Shown here: one piece after another, positions 48,601 to 58,499 of the stretch
How positions within the stretch are numbered: position 1 is the stretch's first letter
How the letters are laid out: each line of letters begins with the position of its first letter
Source: Hevea brasiliensis
Lineage: Eukaryota; Streptophyta; Magnoliopsida; Malpighiales; Euphorbiaceae
Length of the DNA stretch: 64,000 nt
Assembly: GCF_030052815.1 (NCBI RefSeq)
Contig: NC_079500.1
Span: 4,920,298 to 4,984,297, forward strand
Direction: 5' to 3'
The notes under the pieces: generated by a model
Told to the model about the DNA's origin: nothing
What the model saw: the letters and a program-made list of their open reading frames with translations, nothing else
Databases searched by the model: none
Translations under genes and position numbers: made by a program

Positions 48601-51600
48601 GTAGTCAACACCACATGACACATCGTAAAAGTAACTTCGTAATGAATCAAGCAGAGATGCCAACTTGTGAAATCTAACTCCATCAGAAAGCAAACTACAT
48701 GCTGCAGGCTCATCCCCTGCACTTTTGGAGGATGTAGAATTGCCAAATCGGCACTTAACAACACAGTCAGTAATGGTCAATCCAACAACATAAAGCCTGA
48801 GAATCATATCCATTGGTGTCATGTCCTGCCAAAAAATTGTTAAACATGCAAATATTCAGGTAGATGTATTTGTCCAAATAATGATTTGACTGTTAATGAA
48901 AGATGGTATGTGCATAAGCAAATGATCTAAACATTATACCGGACCGAAATCACCAGCTAAGACATCTAGATGTTTTGCAAAAGTACTACAAAAAATTGCA
49001 CTTGCAGTCAGACATTTATTGGCACAATAAGAGACAAGTTCGGCAAATTCTATTCTCCAATTTTGCTCTTCAACCTGCCAAACAGAAAAAATTCATCAGG
49101 AATATGGAGAAGTTGATTTCCTTCTAGCTTAGCTCACAAACAACATAATCCCCATAAAACATTGGATCAAAAGTCTAAGGCAAGAAGTTCTTTGTGATGT
49201 ATATTTTAACTAAGAAGACATCTCAAAATTTCTATTAGGTGGGAATTTTCATTTTATTCCTGGGTGTGCTGAGGAGAAATATAATGAAAAAACCTTAACT
49301 TATTGCCTTTGTTGTTGCCTTTTTTTTTTCTGATAAACAAATATGAATCCCTTGTTCATGGCAAGCCAAAGTTGAGGAGAAGGGCCACAAAAGGTAAAAC
49401 TAAAAAGAAAATTACTCAAGGGCTTATATTTCATCCATTTACTACAAGTTTGTAATTCATAACTTATCCTTATCAAGTGCAATAGATTATAAAGGGAGAA
49501 AAAACCAAAAAGAAAAGGAAGAAGAAGAAGAAGAAGAAGAAGAAGAAGAAAAGCAGCAGTTACAATTAAAGGGGCAGGGCAACCAAAGTATCCTACTATG
49601 GAGTGATTGTAATCATAGGTCCATAGTTTCTTCAATTAAGCCAGTAACTTTTATAATGGGAACTTATCATAAGTGAAGGAAATTGACTTCACATAAGAAT
49701 ATTTCCTCCTTGAATTTTTAAAATTGCATTCTCCAATTCATGAGAAGTTTCAACTCCTGGTTTGTAAAAGGCACAAACAAATTAGCCAGGATCTGATAAT
49801 GAACCAATTTGCAACCACCAAGAACAACATTGTGTAGTTGATGTTCATGGCTAGAAGAGGACTCTAAGCGCAGTAAATAAATCCTTTGCAACTTTCATAT
49901 ACCTTCTTTTACTATATGTATTTAAATTGGAAAAACCTTCTCTTGTAGAAAATGTTGTGAAGGGAAATCAGCTTAACCAGCACTTTCACAACCAAGAGGA
50001 AGTGAAAGTCAATGTTTAGGGCCTTGACTGATAAATCTGCTTATCTTACCTTACACTTACGGGCCAGCAAGTTGAAAACGCATATTAACATGTCAATGAT
50101 GACTGAAGGTCTATCATCCTGAAGCAAGAGGAAGGAGGAACACATCCGACGGGAAAACTGCAAACAGTCCACTAGTTAGAGAAATATGAACCTCTGAAAT
50201 TTAATTGGCAAATATTATAATAAAGCAAAAAATTACCTTGTAAATTTGATCTTTCAAGGATGACTTTGCATACTCGTTCAATGATGTCACACAAAAAGCA
50301 TGCACTATATCTCTGTCAAAATTTTGTAGCTCCCCAACCAAAAATAGAGTGCATTTGCCCATGTATGTGACAAGCACCCTATGCAACTTCTCATATGCAT
50401 TGGCATCTAACACCCTAAAATATATGCAAATACATATCATCAGTAATCTAAATATCAAAGTCCAAAATACAGTAAAGTAATAAAATATTGATCTTTGTTC
50501 TTCCTTCCATTTCTTATTTCTTTAAAGCAATGCCTCATAATGTTTGTATTACAATTCGTAATAGAAATCAGCTTTCAGCAATATGTCTTTGCTTCCAAAA
50601 AAGATATCAGTCCCACCCAATTAAAGCTCTAATTGTACCAAATTTCAATGAATTTTTCTTTGGCTGCATTTTTGTCAAAGTAAAAAAAAGTATTTAAACA
50701 ACCCAAAAGCACAAAATCTCATTGAAGCAAACAGAAGAACTCTGCTAGAATAGCACAAAATCAGATTGATACAACATTAGCTTCCAGAATTATTCGCGTG
50801 TTTCTGTAATTATTCATTTCCCCATTTTTACTTCAAAGCTAGCGAAATTCATAAGATACCGAACTCCAACTATTTTTATGTTCCCACAATTCCCATTGAC
50901 AAAATACACATAATAAAAATAGTCTTAAGAAGCTAAAAACAAAATCCAGCAGCTGAAATAACTCTAGTTTTCCATTGGTTATTTCCTTTATCATTATTAT
51001 CCAAAATAATATAATTCAGAAATCCATTTCATTTTACTTCTTTTTTTTTTCACTGCCCCCGCAGCCCCGTTCACAGGATGAGTGATAGCATTCCACACAC
51101 CTGAACCAGGGTGCAACCTCCTCCACCAATCCAATAACCTTCCTATAATCCTCGCCAGCCTTGCTCTGCCCCAATGCCACACACTTCACGATGGCCACCA
51201 CCACCTCCACCACTACCTTCGCAAACTCTGCATCCCCATTCTCCACCACACTGGGTACAAACCCCCCCAATTTTTCCTTCCTCTTCTTCTTCTCCCCCAA
51301 ATCCAAACCTCTAAGCCTCTCCAAAACCCCAAACCCTTCATTTTCTGCTTCCTTGTAAAATCCACAAGCTTCCAAACAATACAGCAACCTCACCCTCTGT
51401 ATACTCACCATATAAGGCTTACACGATAACTGTGAAGACACCAGTTCCAAGCAGTCCAAACACAGCTTGTAAATATCAAAAAGTTCAGGAACAAGCTTCG
51501 GGGACTCCTTACTCTCCTCAGTGCGTAATTTGGAGGAATCAGAGAGGCGTTTTGGCAAAATTGAAAGGCAGCGATTGAGGAAAGGAAGGAACTGCTTAGC

Positions 51601-51756
51601 TAGAGATCGAGTGAAGGTCTGGATTTGGGATTTGGGTTTCTTGGCATTTCTTAGATCATTGAAAGGGATAAGGAAATCAAAGAAGTGGGAGGAAATTGGA
51701 GTAGAAGTGGAGGATTCGAGCATAGAAATTAGATTGGATTCTGTGGAAGAAGCCAT
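26637..51756 (-). CDS. ESP1: Separase (cohesin-cleaving cysteine protease), whole gene
   Basis: Separase cleaves the kleisin subunit of cohesin at anaphase onset, releasing sister chromatids; in plants it also affects vesicle traffic and meiosis. I can follow about 27 exons on the minus strand from [16 protein letters not shown] (51756) to the stop at 26637, with GT-AG junctions where checked. The C-terminus has the C50 peptidase His motif LYFGHGSG (exon 27359-27272) and the Cys motif LLMGCSSG (exon 27154-26637), so the catalytic dyad is present. The coding exons show no stop or frameshift that I could find. The introns contain a copia element (33768-38668) and an RTE LINE split by another copia (41910-48215), which lengthen the gene to 25 kb. 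The predicted protein is around 2,100 residues, matching plant separases. Confidence 0.9.
28158..28386. repeat. 119-bp tandem duplication in a separase intron
   Basis: GTTGATGTAAxCAAA begins at 28158 and again at 28277. Both units go on through TGTxAATTCTAGTACAAATA, GTCCAATTAAxTTC and CAGCATCACTTTTCACAGGA. The units differ at several positions, so the duplication is not recent. It lies in the intron between exons 28786 and 27767. Confidence 0.85.
33768..33932 (+). repeat. 5' LTR of the copia element
   Basis: TG...CA ends, 165 bp, followed by a primer-binding site resembling initiator tRNA-Met. Confidence 0.9.
34497..38494 (+). pseudogene. Broken copia gag-pol
   Basis: Domains in order: gag (34497-35160, starts [18 protein letters not shown], with stops near 34677 and 34797); protease region (about 35515-35700, DSG motif then a His-Met segment); GAG-pre-integrase (about 35880-35955, [10 protein letters not shown]); integrase (36000-36700, with stops); reverse transcriptase (37120-37760, MKEEME-like start, [19 protein letters not shown] and YVDD at about 37690); RNase H (38100-38494). 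The RNase H region has lost a block near 38220 compared with the related copy at 43.1-43.6 kb. It cannot make a full polyprotein. Confidence 0.85.
38504..38668 (+). repeat. 3' LTR of the copia element
   Basis: 165 bp, same length as the 5' LTR, preceded by a polypurine tract. Confidence 0.9.
41935..42958 (-). pseudogene. LINE ORF2, second part of reverse transcriptase and C-terminus
   Basis: Continues the sequence interrupted by copia: [46 protein letters not shown] (the catalytic Asp pair) and [12 protein letters not shown]. After a break near 42405-42260 comes the RTE C-terminal motif [15 protein letters not shown] and [13 protein letters not shown]. The join to the upstream part is seamless across the ACTAT target duplication. 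Confidence 0.85.
42959..43136 (-). repeat. 3' LTR of the nested copia
   Basis: 178 bp, TG...CA ends, nearly identical to the copy at 45813-45990. Confidence 0.9.
43144..45520 (-). pseudogene. Remnant gag-pol of the nested copia
   Basis: Reading on the minus strand: gag start [18 protein letters not shown] (about 45520-45363); a 119-bp reverse transcriptase piece in inverted orientation (45243-45361); the integrase C-terminal part and linker (45240-44700, [19 protein letters not shown]); reverse transcriptase (44700-43800, with a break near 44540); and RNase H to 43144 with a stop or frameshift near 43500. The metal-binding motif reads VVYVDGIII, so the second Asp of YVDD is Gly. Protease and most of integrase are absent. 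Confidence 0.85.
45243..45361 (+). repeat. Inverted copy of a reverse transcriptase segment
   Basis: Nearly identical, in opposite orientation, to about 44145-44265 of the same element ([13 protein letters not shown] region through KSKCDHSV). It sits between the gag start and the integrase remnant, at the internal deletion junction. Confidence 0.85.
45813..45990 (-). repeat. 5' LTR of the nested copia
   Basis: 178 bp, followed inward by the primer-binding site. Confidence 0.9.
45996..47690 (-). pseudogene. LINE ORF2, endonuclease and first part of reverse transcriptase
   Basis: The apurinic-type endonuclease is visible in 47685-47071: [22 protein letters not shown] (the GDxN motif), RSQIDFLLI and SQHRLVVLD (catalytic His). 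A TAG at about 47318 replaces the usual Glu codon in the [16 protein letters not shown] segment, and another stop or frameshift lies near 47040-47075. The reverse transcriptase begins in 47013-45996 ([43 protein letters not shown]) and is cut at AYDS by the copia insertion. Confidence 0.85.
49517..49551. repeat. (GAA)n microsatellite
   Basis: About 11 GAA units within a separase intron. Confidence 0.9.
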
Positions 51757-51834
51757 GAAAGAAAGAGAGAGAAGCAGAGGAAGAGGAAGGAAGATGGGAG
51801 AAGAAAATGAGAGTTGTTAGTAATTTGAAAGGCG

Positions 51835-51895
51835 GGAATCGAGCCCGCCTAGGGATTTCTTTTTAAAGCAGTGAATTATAGACCGCTCCGATGAG
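51835..51895 (-). other. tRNA-like remnant upstream of separase
   Basis: The minus strand shows GGCGGGCTCGATTCCCGCC, a perfect T-arm helix with a TCGATTC loop, preceded by GGAGCGGTCTATAATTCACTGC, which looks like a decayed D-arm. No acceptor stem or anticodon arm folds well. Possibly a tRNA pseudogene or the head of a SINE; it lies about 80-140 bases before the separase start codon. Confidence 0.3.
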
Positions 51896-51899
51896 TTGA

Positions 51900-52770
51900 A
51901 TCCAAACTTCAGAACCCGACCCAGTCCAAAACTAACATTTAGGCCCACCCATGAAAAGCCCGTTTTCGGCCCACATCTCTTATTTATTTATTTTTTATTA
52001 TATTTTGCATTTCAAAACCTTAAACCGACATTTTATTAGGGAGGGAGAGCTCGAATCTGGAGTATTACTCAGAATGAGCTATATCTTGACCACTCGGCTA
52101 AGCCTGACCGACACATCTCTTATTTTATTCATCCACTATTTTACTCATTGTTTCATTGGACCCTATTAACCAATTATTTACTTGTTAAATATATTATAGT
52201 TTTATTGAATATTAGTGTTATAATTATTATTAAAAAAAATATTTATTTAAATATGTTAATTAAAATATATTAATATCTCTAAGGTTAATCTAGTCGTCAA
52301 GATATCACTTATTTTCGATAATGCCTCAGGTTCCAACTCCCTCTTTCAATAAAATGCTAATTTAAGGCCTTCAAATGTAAAATGAAATAAAAATAATAAA
52401 TAAATTAAAACATACTAAAATTAATAATTTTTAAAATGATATTTTTTTAACCTTTTAATTATAATTTTAAATAAAATCTTAAACAAAAGATAATAAAATC
52501 TTAAACAAAAGATAATAAAATTAATCTTGACCAATATTAAATTATATCGTTAAAATATTTTTTAGATATTATTAAAAAAAAAAATTGATCCGAGTCAGGG
52601 GACTGGTTCACTCATCGATCCGATTTAAAATCACTGCTTTCAGCCGTTCGCCTCGAGACGAGACGCCTGTCTACAAGCCATAAAACCCTAATCCCAAAAG
52701 CCTCGCAGAGGACTCTAAACTCGCTTCTCCAAAGCTAAGATTTGCTCTTGCAGCTCAGTTTAATTACCAA
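51900..52770. other. Spacer between the divergent separase and MRT4 genes
   Basis: No gene. It holds a 21-bp tandem repeat (AAATCTTAAACAAAAGATAAT twice, about 52475-52515) and a repeat end at 52580-52640 resembling that at 22.6 kb. The last 120 bases (CCCTAATCC, GCTTCTCC) are probably the MRT4 promoter and 5' UTR. The two genes point away from each other, about 1 kb apart. Confidence 0.55.
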
Positions 52771-52772
52771 CC

Positions 52773-55700
52773 ATGCCAAAGTCCAAGCGCAACAGAGCAG
52801 GTCTACTTTCTTCTCCGTTTTCTCCGATGATATACGCTTATGCTGGTGTAGCGGGTTTTCTTGGGGGTATGTTTGTGTTTTTTAATTGTGAATTTATTTT
52901 GTGTTTTTGTAGTTTCATTAACAAAAACCAAGAAAAAAGGGAGAGAACACAAAGAATCGATAGTAAATTCTATAAGGGAAGCGGCGGAAAACTACAATTC
53001 GATATATGTGTTTACTTTTGAGAACATGAGAAATCTCAAGTTCAAGGAGTTTAGAGAGCAGCTGAAATCTACCAGCAGGTCAGTTTATTTTTTTATTATT
53101 GTGGAAACGTAGGAGTGATTTTGAGTTAACAATTTTTAAGTAGTTTTAAGTGTTTTGTTAAGAAGTGTTTAAAAGTAATTTAATTTATTAAAATATTAAA
53201 AAGATATATAATTAGGTGTTGATATTTTTAAAAAATATTAAGAGGATATAGTTTTTCAAATAACTCATACATCATAAATAAGTAGCTTTACTTATAAGTC
53301 AATACTAATGCTAATATACTTATTAGGTTTGACTAACTTGCAAGTCAAACTTAGGATTGTGCTAGAAAGGAAGGAAAGGTTTGGGGGGAGGGTGAATGTA
53401 GAATTGTGCGGGGAAAATAGTTCTTATTCAAGATAAGTTTGGGTTGGGCATTTGATTTTCAGAGAGCAAATAAGTGGAAGATGTTATTTAAGTTCAAGAC
53501 TTTGATTTTGTTCCTTTTGTTTTGTGGTTTAGTGTCTGTTATCTCCAGATTACAAAATCTTCCTAGCACTATTGATTACCATTTGGGTGAAATTTGCTCA
53601 TCTTATACTGTTGTTTTTACTGGATTAAGCCTTTGTGTTCCTTTTTTTTTTTTTTTGTGGATAGCATCTCAAATTTTGTTATGGGAACTTAAAGCACCTA
53701 GCTTTTCTCTACCATCTTCTTATCTGCCCTTTTCCATTGAATCTCCAATTTTCAGATGCTCAAAATGAGCATAAATGGCTCACCAGCGATTTCATTATTA
53801 TGATATCTTCAGATTCTTCCTTGGATCAAACAAAGTAATGCAGGTATCTCTAGGTCGATCTGTTGCTGATGAGATCAGGCCAGGAATCCACAAAGTTTCC
53901 AAGGTAAGCTTCTTCATTTTTGAAAGCTTTTCTTAATAGAAAGTTCTTGTCTTTTACCTTTTGTTTTCTTAATGTTTCTTTTAGCTTCTCCATGGAGATG
54001 CTGGACTTTTTCTCACCAACTTGCCAAAAGAAGAAGTTGAAAGGTAACCCTCGTATTTGTCTGTGATGTGTTGGTTCCTTTATGCTCATGGTATCATATT
54101 TGCCCCTTACTTTTGGCATTTAGGCAATCTCAGAGACTCCCTTTGGGCTCCTTTACCATATGAGAATAATTTTTATGTTGTTAAAAATTGCTGGCACTTA
54201 TGTGGTTATGTTTTGGGACACTATAACTTATATCTATAATTTTTTTTTCATGGATATTTTGCAGGTTATTTAATGAATACGAGGAATATGACTTTGCAAG
54301 GACCGGAAGCATCGCAACAGAAAAGGTATAGGAAAACCTTCTACTATTTGATTTACATGCCATGTTTCTAGGTCAAACACAAGTATAACTGTATTGAGTC
54401 CAGGGCTTATTGACTTTAATCAAAGAACTGGATATCTAAGCTCTCTCTCCCTTTCTCTCTCCTCTGTGAGAAATATTATTTTGGTGTTACCATATATTAG
54501 GCACTATACAATTGCTATCTCCATATTTATACTGTCAACATGTGTAATATCTGCCAAATCAGCATACTTAGATCGAACACAGAAGAATGAAAACATACCT
54601 GAGATATATATGCTGACATCCGCATTCATGTCTGAATGTCTCAGGTAGAACTCAAGGAAGGTCCTTTGGAGCAGTTTACCCATGAGATGGAGCCCTTTCT
54701 TCGCAAGCAAGGAATGCCTGTTCGGTTGAACAAGGGTACATAATTGCTATTTGCTGTTTGGTGTCCCTTATATAGACGTGAATATGTATATAGCTTGTGA
54801 TGCACGACCAATTTAATTATGGTCTGCAGGTGTTGTGGAGCTAGTTTCAGACTTTGTTGTGTGTGAAGAGGGAAAGCATTTGTCACCTGAGTCTGCTCGA
54901 ATACTGGTTAGTTAGTCTTCCCAATTTTTTATTCTTCTTTTGGGTAATCGGGAGGTTATTAGACCTTGGGTTTCAAGTATAGCCATCTTTAATGTCTCAT
55001 CTTACAAGCCTTCAATCAAGTTTCGTTCGAATGACTTTAAACGTGGTGATTGGTCTTTTAACTTGATTAGTAAATCACTATGGTTGGAAAATTTGTCTTC
55101 CCACCTTGGATTAGGGTGATTCTTTCCTTTCTGATTGTGTACTCAACTCAACTCAACTAAGCCTTTATCCCAAAAATTTGGGGTCGGCTATATGGATTCG
55201 CTTTTTACACTCTGAACGATTTTGGGTTAAATCCTCAGAAATGTGTAATGCTTCTAAGTCATGCTGTACTACTCTCCTCCAAGTCAATTTAGGTCTACCC
55301 CTTTTTTTCTTTCTATCCTTTCTGATTGTGTATTTATGGAAATTGCAATCCAGTGTATGTGTATGTACTCTTTGTCATAGCATAAAATATGTTGCAAGTT
55401 CATTGCTGATGCGTTCCTTATTAGCGTGCTTTGATGCGTGATGTGTTACTGGCTTGCAGTTCAATGATGATCCAACTTGTCAGGTTACCATTATTCTTTT
55501 GATCCGTTAACTTGCATTATTGCATCTGTTGTGGAATAGTGGATGCTATATGAGTTTATATCCCACAAATTTTATGCTCTTTTTTAATATACTTCTGTTA
55601 TTATCTGGTCCTGTCCATTGGCTATCAAACTTTGTGATTGGTTTTCAAATGTAGCCGATTCCGTCTGTCTGAGCCACTGTGGATTTGAAATTTGGTTATG

Positions 55701-55949
55701 CTAACTAGCATAGATTTAGCGCACAGCTGCTGCTAATTTTATTGTCAGCAGCAATTCATTTTGTCTGACTAGCTACTTTTACCCAATTCTTAATTAGTCA
55801 GAGGAAGTGATTGATCTATTACTTATTTGCAGCGATTATTGGGCATCAAGATGGCTACTTTCCGTCTTCACTTAATTTGCAGATGGAGTCCTGAAGATTT
55901 TGAGATTTACAGAGAAGGGCAAGATGAGTCAGATGTTGAATCAGCATAA
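52773..55949 (+). CDS. MRT4: MRT4 ribosome assembly factor (P0-like)
   Basis: MRT4 is a nucleolar uL10/P0-like protein that occupies the P0 site on pre-60S particles and is replaced by P0 late in assembly. Eight exons join in frame: 52773-52800, 52913-53078, 53813-53904, 53986-54043, 54265-54325, 54645-54735, 54830-54906 and 55833-55949. The protein starts MPKSKRNRAVSLTKTKKKG and contains FTFENMRNLKFKEFREQL, RFFLGSNKVMQVSLGRS, GLFLTNLPKEEVERLFNEY, VRLNKGVVELVSDFVVCE and LLGIKMATFRLHLICRW, ending in an acidic tail DESDVESA. Its length of about 230 residues fits the family. All junctions have GT and AG. It lacks the acidic P-stalk tail of P0, as expected. A truncated LINE lies in the last intron. 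Confidence 0.93.
55142..55316 (-). mobile_element. 5'-truncated RTE LINE copy in the last MRT4 intron
   Basis: Closely matches 41911-42085, the 3' end of the LINE in separase: the (TTGAG)n tail, ACCCCAAATTTTTGGG, and the reading frame of the [13 protein letters not shown] segment. It is flanked by a 16-bp target duplication CCTTTCTGATTGTGTA at 55126-55141 and 55317-55332. Only about 175 bp were inserted, as happens when reverse transcription stops early. Confidence 0.9.
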
Positions 55950-56600
55950 AACATTGCGGCTTTAGTCTATATCCTCCTTGAATTTTTGTTAAATCCTAAT
56001 GACATCAATCCATATCATGTGTAATACAAACTAATGCAGTCCAATAGGAGGGGTGTGTATGTAGTGCAGAGTAATAGAGGAGCTTTGTACCTTTGGTTAA
56101 TCAAAGGCAGCATCCTCTTTCATTGCTCAGTTTTGTCTGCAAGCTTCTGCTCCTGATTTTGATTTGCATTTGTTTTGACTACTTTTGAAGGAAGAAATTA
56201 GAACCAGATTATTTTGTTCACTCATTTCGTAGAATGACGTGGTAGTCGCAAATTTTTTTTTTTTATCATTTTGAGTTATTTCAACATATTTTTAATAGAT
56301 TGTGATGAGAATTTGAACATGTAACCTCCTAAAAGAGGTGTGCCTGTGGCCTTAAGAAGGTAAACCACTTTGAGCTCATGGAGACATTGAGAAAATTTCA
56401 TGTAACTAAGACTGTCTATATATTTACTTAAATGTGTATCCATTTCAAAAATGGATACAGATCAGCTGCATTACGCAAACAAGAAATTTCATTAAAAATA
56501 ATCAAAATCAATCTCAACTTCGTTGCATGATTCAAGGGATCTGCAATTTTCAGTTTAGAGGCACATTTTGTGTTCAGCTGCCAAATAAAAAAAACGTGAA
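55950..56600. other. MRT4 3' UTR and spacer
   Basis: Probably the 3' UTR up to about 56200, then AT-rich spacer to the convergent pectinesterase gene. Nothing else seen. Confidence 0.5.
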
Positions 56601-56608
56601 GAATGTCC

Positions 56609-58447
56609 TCAACGTAGCAATCCAAGCAAGACGGGCACTCCAGCTTCCTTTATCCATTCAGCTCCATGAAGGAATCCCCCAGCAGTGAATTGAAGGGCCT
56701 CGTTCCTGTCAATGACACGGAAATTGTTCCACTCGACTCTGCTATTAGTATTGGCTCCAGGGCCAGTATTGGCGTACTCAGCATAGTACAAAGTGTCAAG
56801 GTGTAAAAATCCAGCCCAAGCCATCCATCCCTCTGGCTGAATGAAATCTGCCAATTGAGACTCCATCACAATAGTCCTGGAGAATGGCTTCCAGGGCCTG
56901 CCTAAGTATGTTGGGATCTTGAACCTGCGAGGGACTAGCCTCTTCTCAGGGACAATCCTGCAGTTGTGGATGACCAATCCAGTAGTCGCATGCTGTTCTT
57001 TCCTGCCATCTGCAGTCACTATGTTCTTTTGGTTTGACCTTGGCCTCCTGACGATGATTAAGGAGTTCTGAATCACTGCTGCACCATAACCAAAGATGAA
57101 ATCTACGGTGCCGGAAATAACACAATTCCTGTAGAATTGGCGTTTGGCTTGGTAGAACAATGTGTTTTGATAGCCATCCATCCTGCAATTGAAGAAAGCT
57201 GACATATCTGAATCCACTCGGAGTGCTACCGCATGGCGCCCCCCAGGACCTGCAGTGTTTGCGAATCCTATTGACTTGGCGATAAACCCATCAGCTTCAG
57301 CCGCTGCATTTAGTCATAGCAATTGAATTAGTCGTTACTGATTGGGAAAATTACAAAATGAATCTGTTATATGTGCAATGCAATAGATTCATTTTGATCA
57401 TTGATCATGCTGGAATCTATATGGAAGCGTGGTTTAGTTTACATTTTGTGCCTTAATGATGAACTACTTACCAAATGTAGCAGTCCTCCATGTGTGTACA
57501 CCACTGGCGGAGCTCCTTTTTCCTGTGACGACGGTCTTTTTGGGTCCATCACCATAAATGAAAACATTAGGTTGTTTCCTGGTGACAGTAACGTGCTCAT
57601 GATAGACTCCACCCTTGACATAGATAACATATCGACCCTTTAGGCGTTTGGGATACGCAGCAAGGGCTGCACTAATGTTCCTGAATTGTCCACTACCATC
57701 TAGAGCCACAACAGCATTTGGTTTAATCATGCCATTATCTTGCAAAGCCAAAAGTTTTCTGTCAGCAGCAGAGAACCATGTGGGATATCCACCATCACCA
57801 AGAGAAAGAAGCCGGCGAGAATTCTGGGGGGAATGATAGTCGGATTTATAGGACTTGGGGATATTGGACAGTGTAGAAAGGATAGCCAGAGCATTGTCGA
57901 TGTGATGGCTGGCATCAACCATCTCCTTTCTCATCGAAGGCTTAATGATGCTATGGTCTTCAAAACTATCCACACATGTTTCTTGGTATGCAAGGACAGA
58001 ACTCAAGCAGCTCTGCAACTGGGTAGAACGTTCATTGATTGTGTTCAGCTCACTACAATTCACCAGTGAATACGATACCTCGAGCTCCTGCATAGCATTT
58101 CCGAGCAATTCTTGGCAATCATCTAAGGCCATTTTCTCCCAAGACTCATTATTAGCCTTACGTCCCAAACGCCTGGAGAACTTTATCGATTCCTTCACTG
58201 CGTCGGATGCAGCTAAAATAGTTGCCTTAATAAACTCATTATGGTCCGTACTGTTCACAGATTCAAGAGTTTCAGCGCAAGATTCCTTGTAATTTGTAGG
58301 TTCACAAACTTGGTCATGAACAAACTTGACGTGATGAGAGGTTAAACTTTTCATTTCACTCTCTTGGTCGAACCAACCTGCCATTCCAATGACACAGCCA
58401 ACAACAACAACAATGGAAAACAGCGTAACAATTAGTTTGGCAATCAT
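56609..58447 (-). CDS. Pectinesterase with inhibitor pro-region (type I), altered active site
   Basis: Pectin methylesterases remove methyl esters from homogalacturonan in the cell wall. Two exons, 58447-57472 and 57303-56609, give about 556 residues, normal for the family. An N-terminal hydrophobic anchor (IAKLIVTLFSIVVVVGCVIG) is followed by the PMEI-like domain (about residues 45-200, four Cys), a subtilase processing motif NSRRLLSLGDGGYPTW, and the catalytic domain. SGTVDFIFG (nucleophile Asp) and YLGRPWKPFSRTIVM (Arg, Trp) are intact. However GPEGHQAVALR is GPGGRHAVALR here, and GYQDTLY is GYQNTLF, so the oxyanion Gln and the acid/base Asp of the carrot enzyme are His and Asn. The reading frame is open throughout, so it may be a low-activity or non-catalytic protein. 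Confidence 0.92.
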
Positions 58448-58499
58448 TTTCTTTCCCTTGTCTTGTTTATACTCAACCCTTTAATCTTTCCTCTCTTTT

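Larger units (their letters stand above)
38689..51756 (-). other. ESP1: Separase N-terminal helical-repeat exons
   Basis: Exons read by eye: 51756-51101, 50414-50237, about 50159-50052, 49075-48942, 48825-48345, then after the LINE-bearing intron about 41515-41412, 41322-41197, 40698-40399, 40327-40212, 40063-39838, 39697-39599, 39468-39333, 39247-38876 and 38774-38689. They encode mostly helical, Leu-rich sequence, as expected for the superhelical arm of separase, and contain no known catalytic motif. Conserved-looking pieces include [17 protein letters not shown] and [17 protein letters not shown]. The arm binds the inhibitor securin in other species. Confidence 0.75.

Noticed and set aside
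49300..49635. Leu-rich minus-strand frame at a GAA repeat
   Set aside because: The Leu run is the translation of the (GAA)n microsatellite read antisense, inside a separase intron.
330..51756. NDC80 and separase as a co-regulated chromosome-segregation cluster
   Set aside because: They are 24 kb apart with unrelated genes and many repeats between them, and the chance of two cell-cycle genes in 64 kb is not small. Nothing in the sequence links them.
57648..58292. Plus-strand frames opposite pectinesterase exon 1
   Set aside because: Shadow of a clearly recognisable pectinesterase coding exon.
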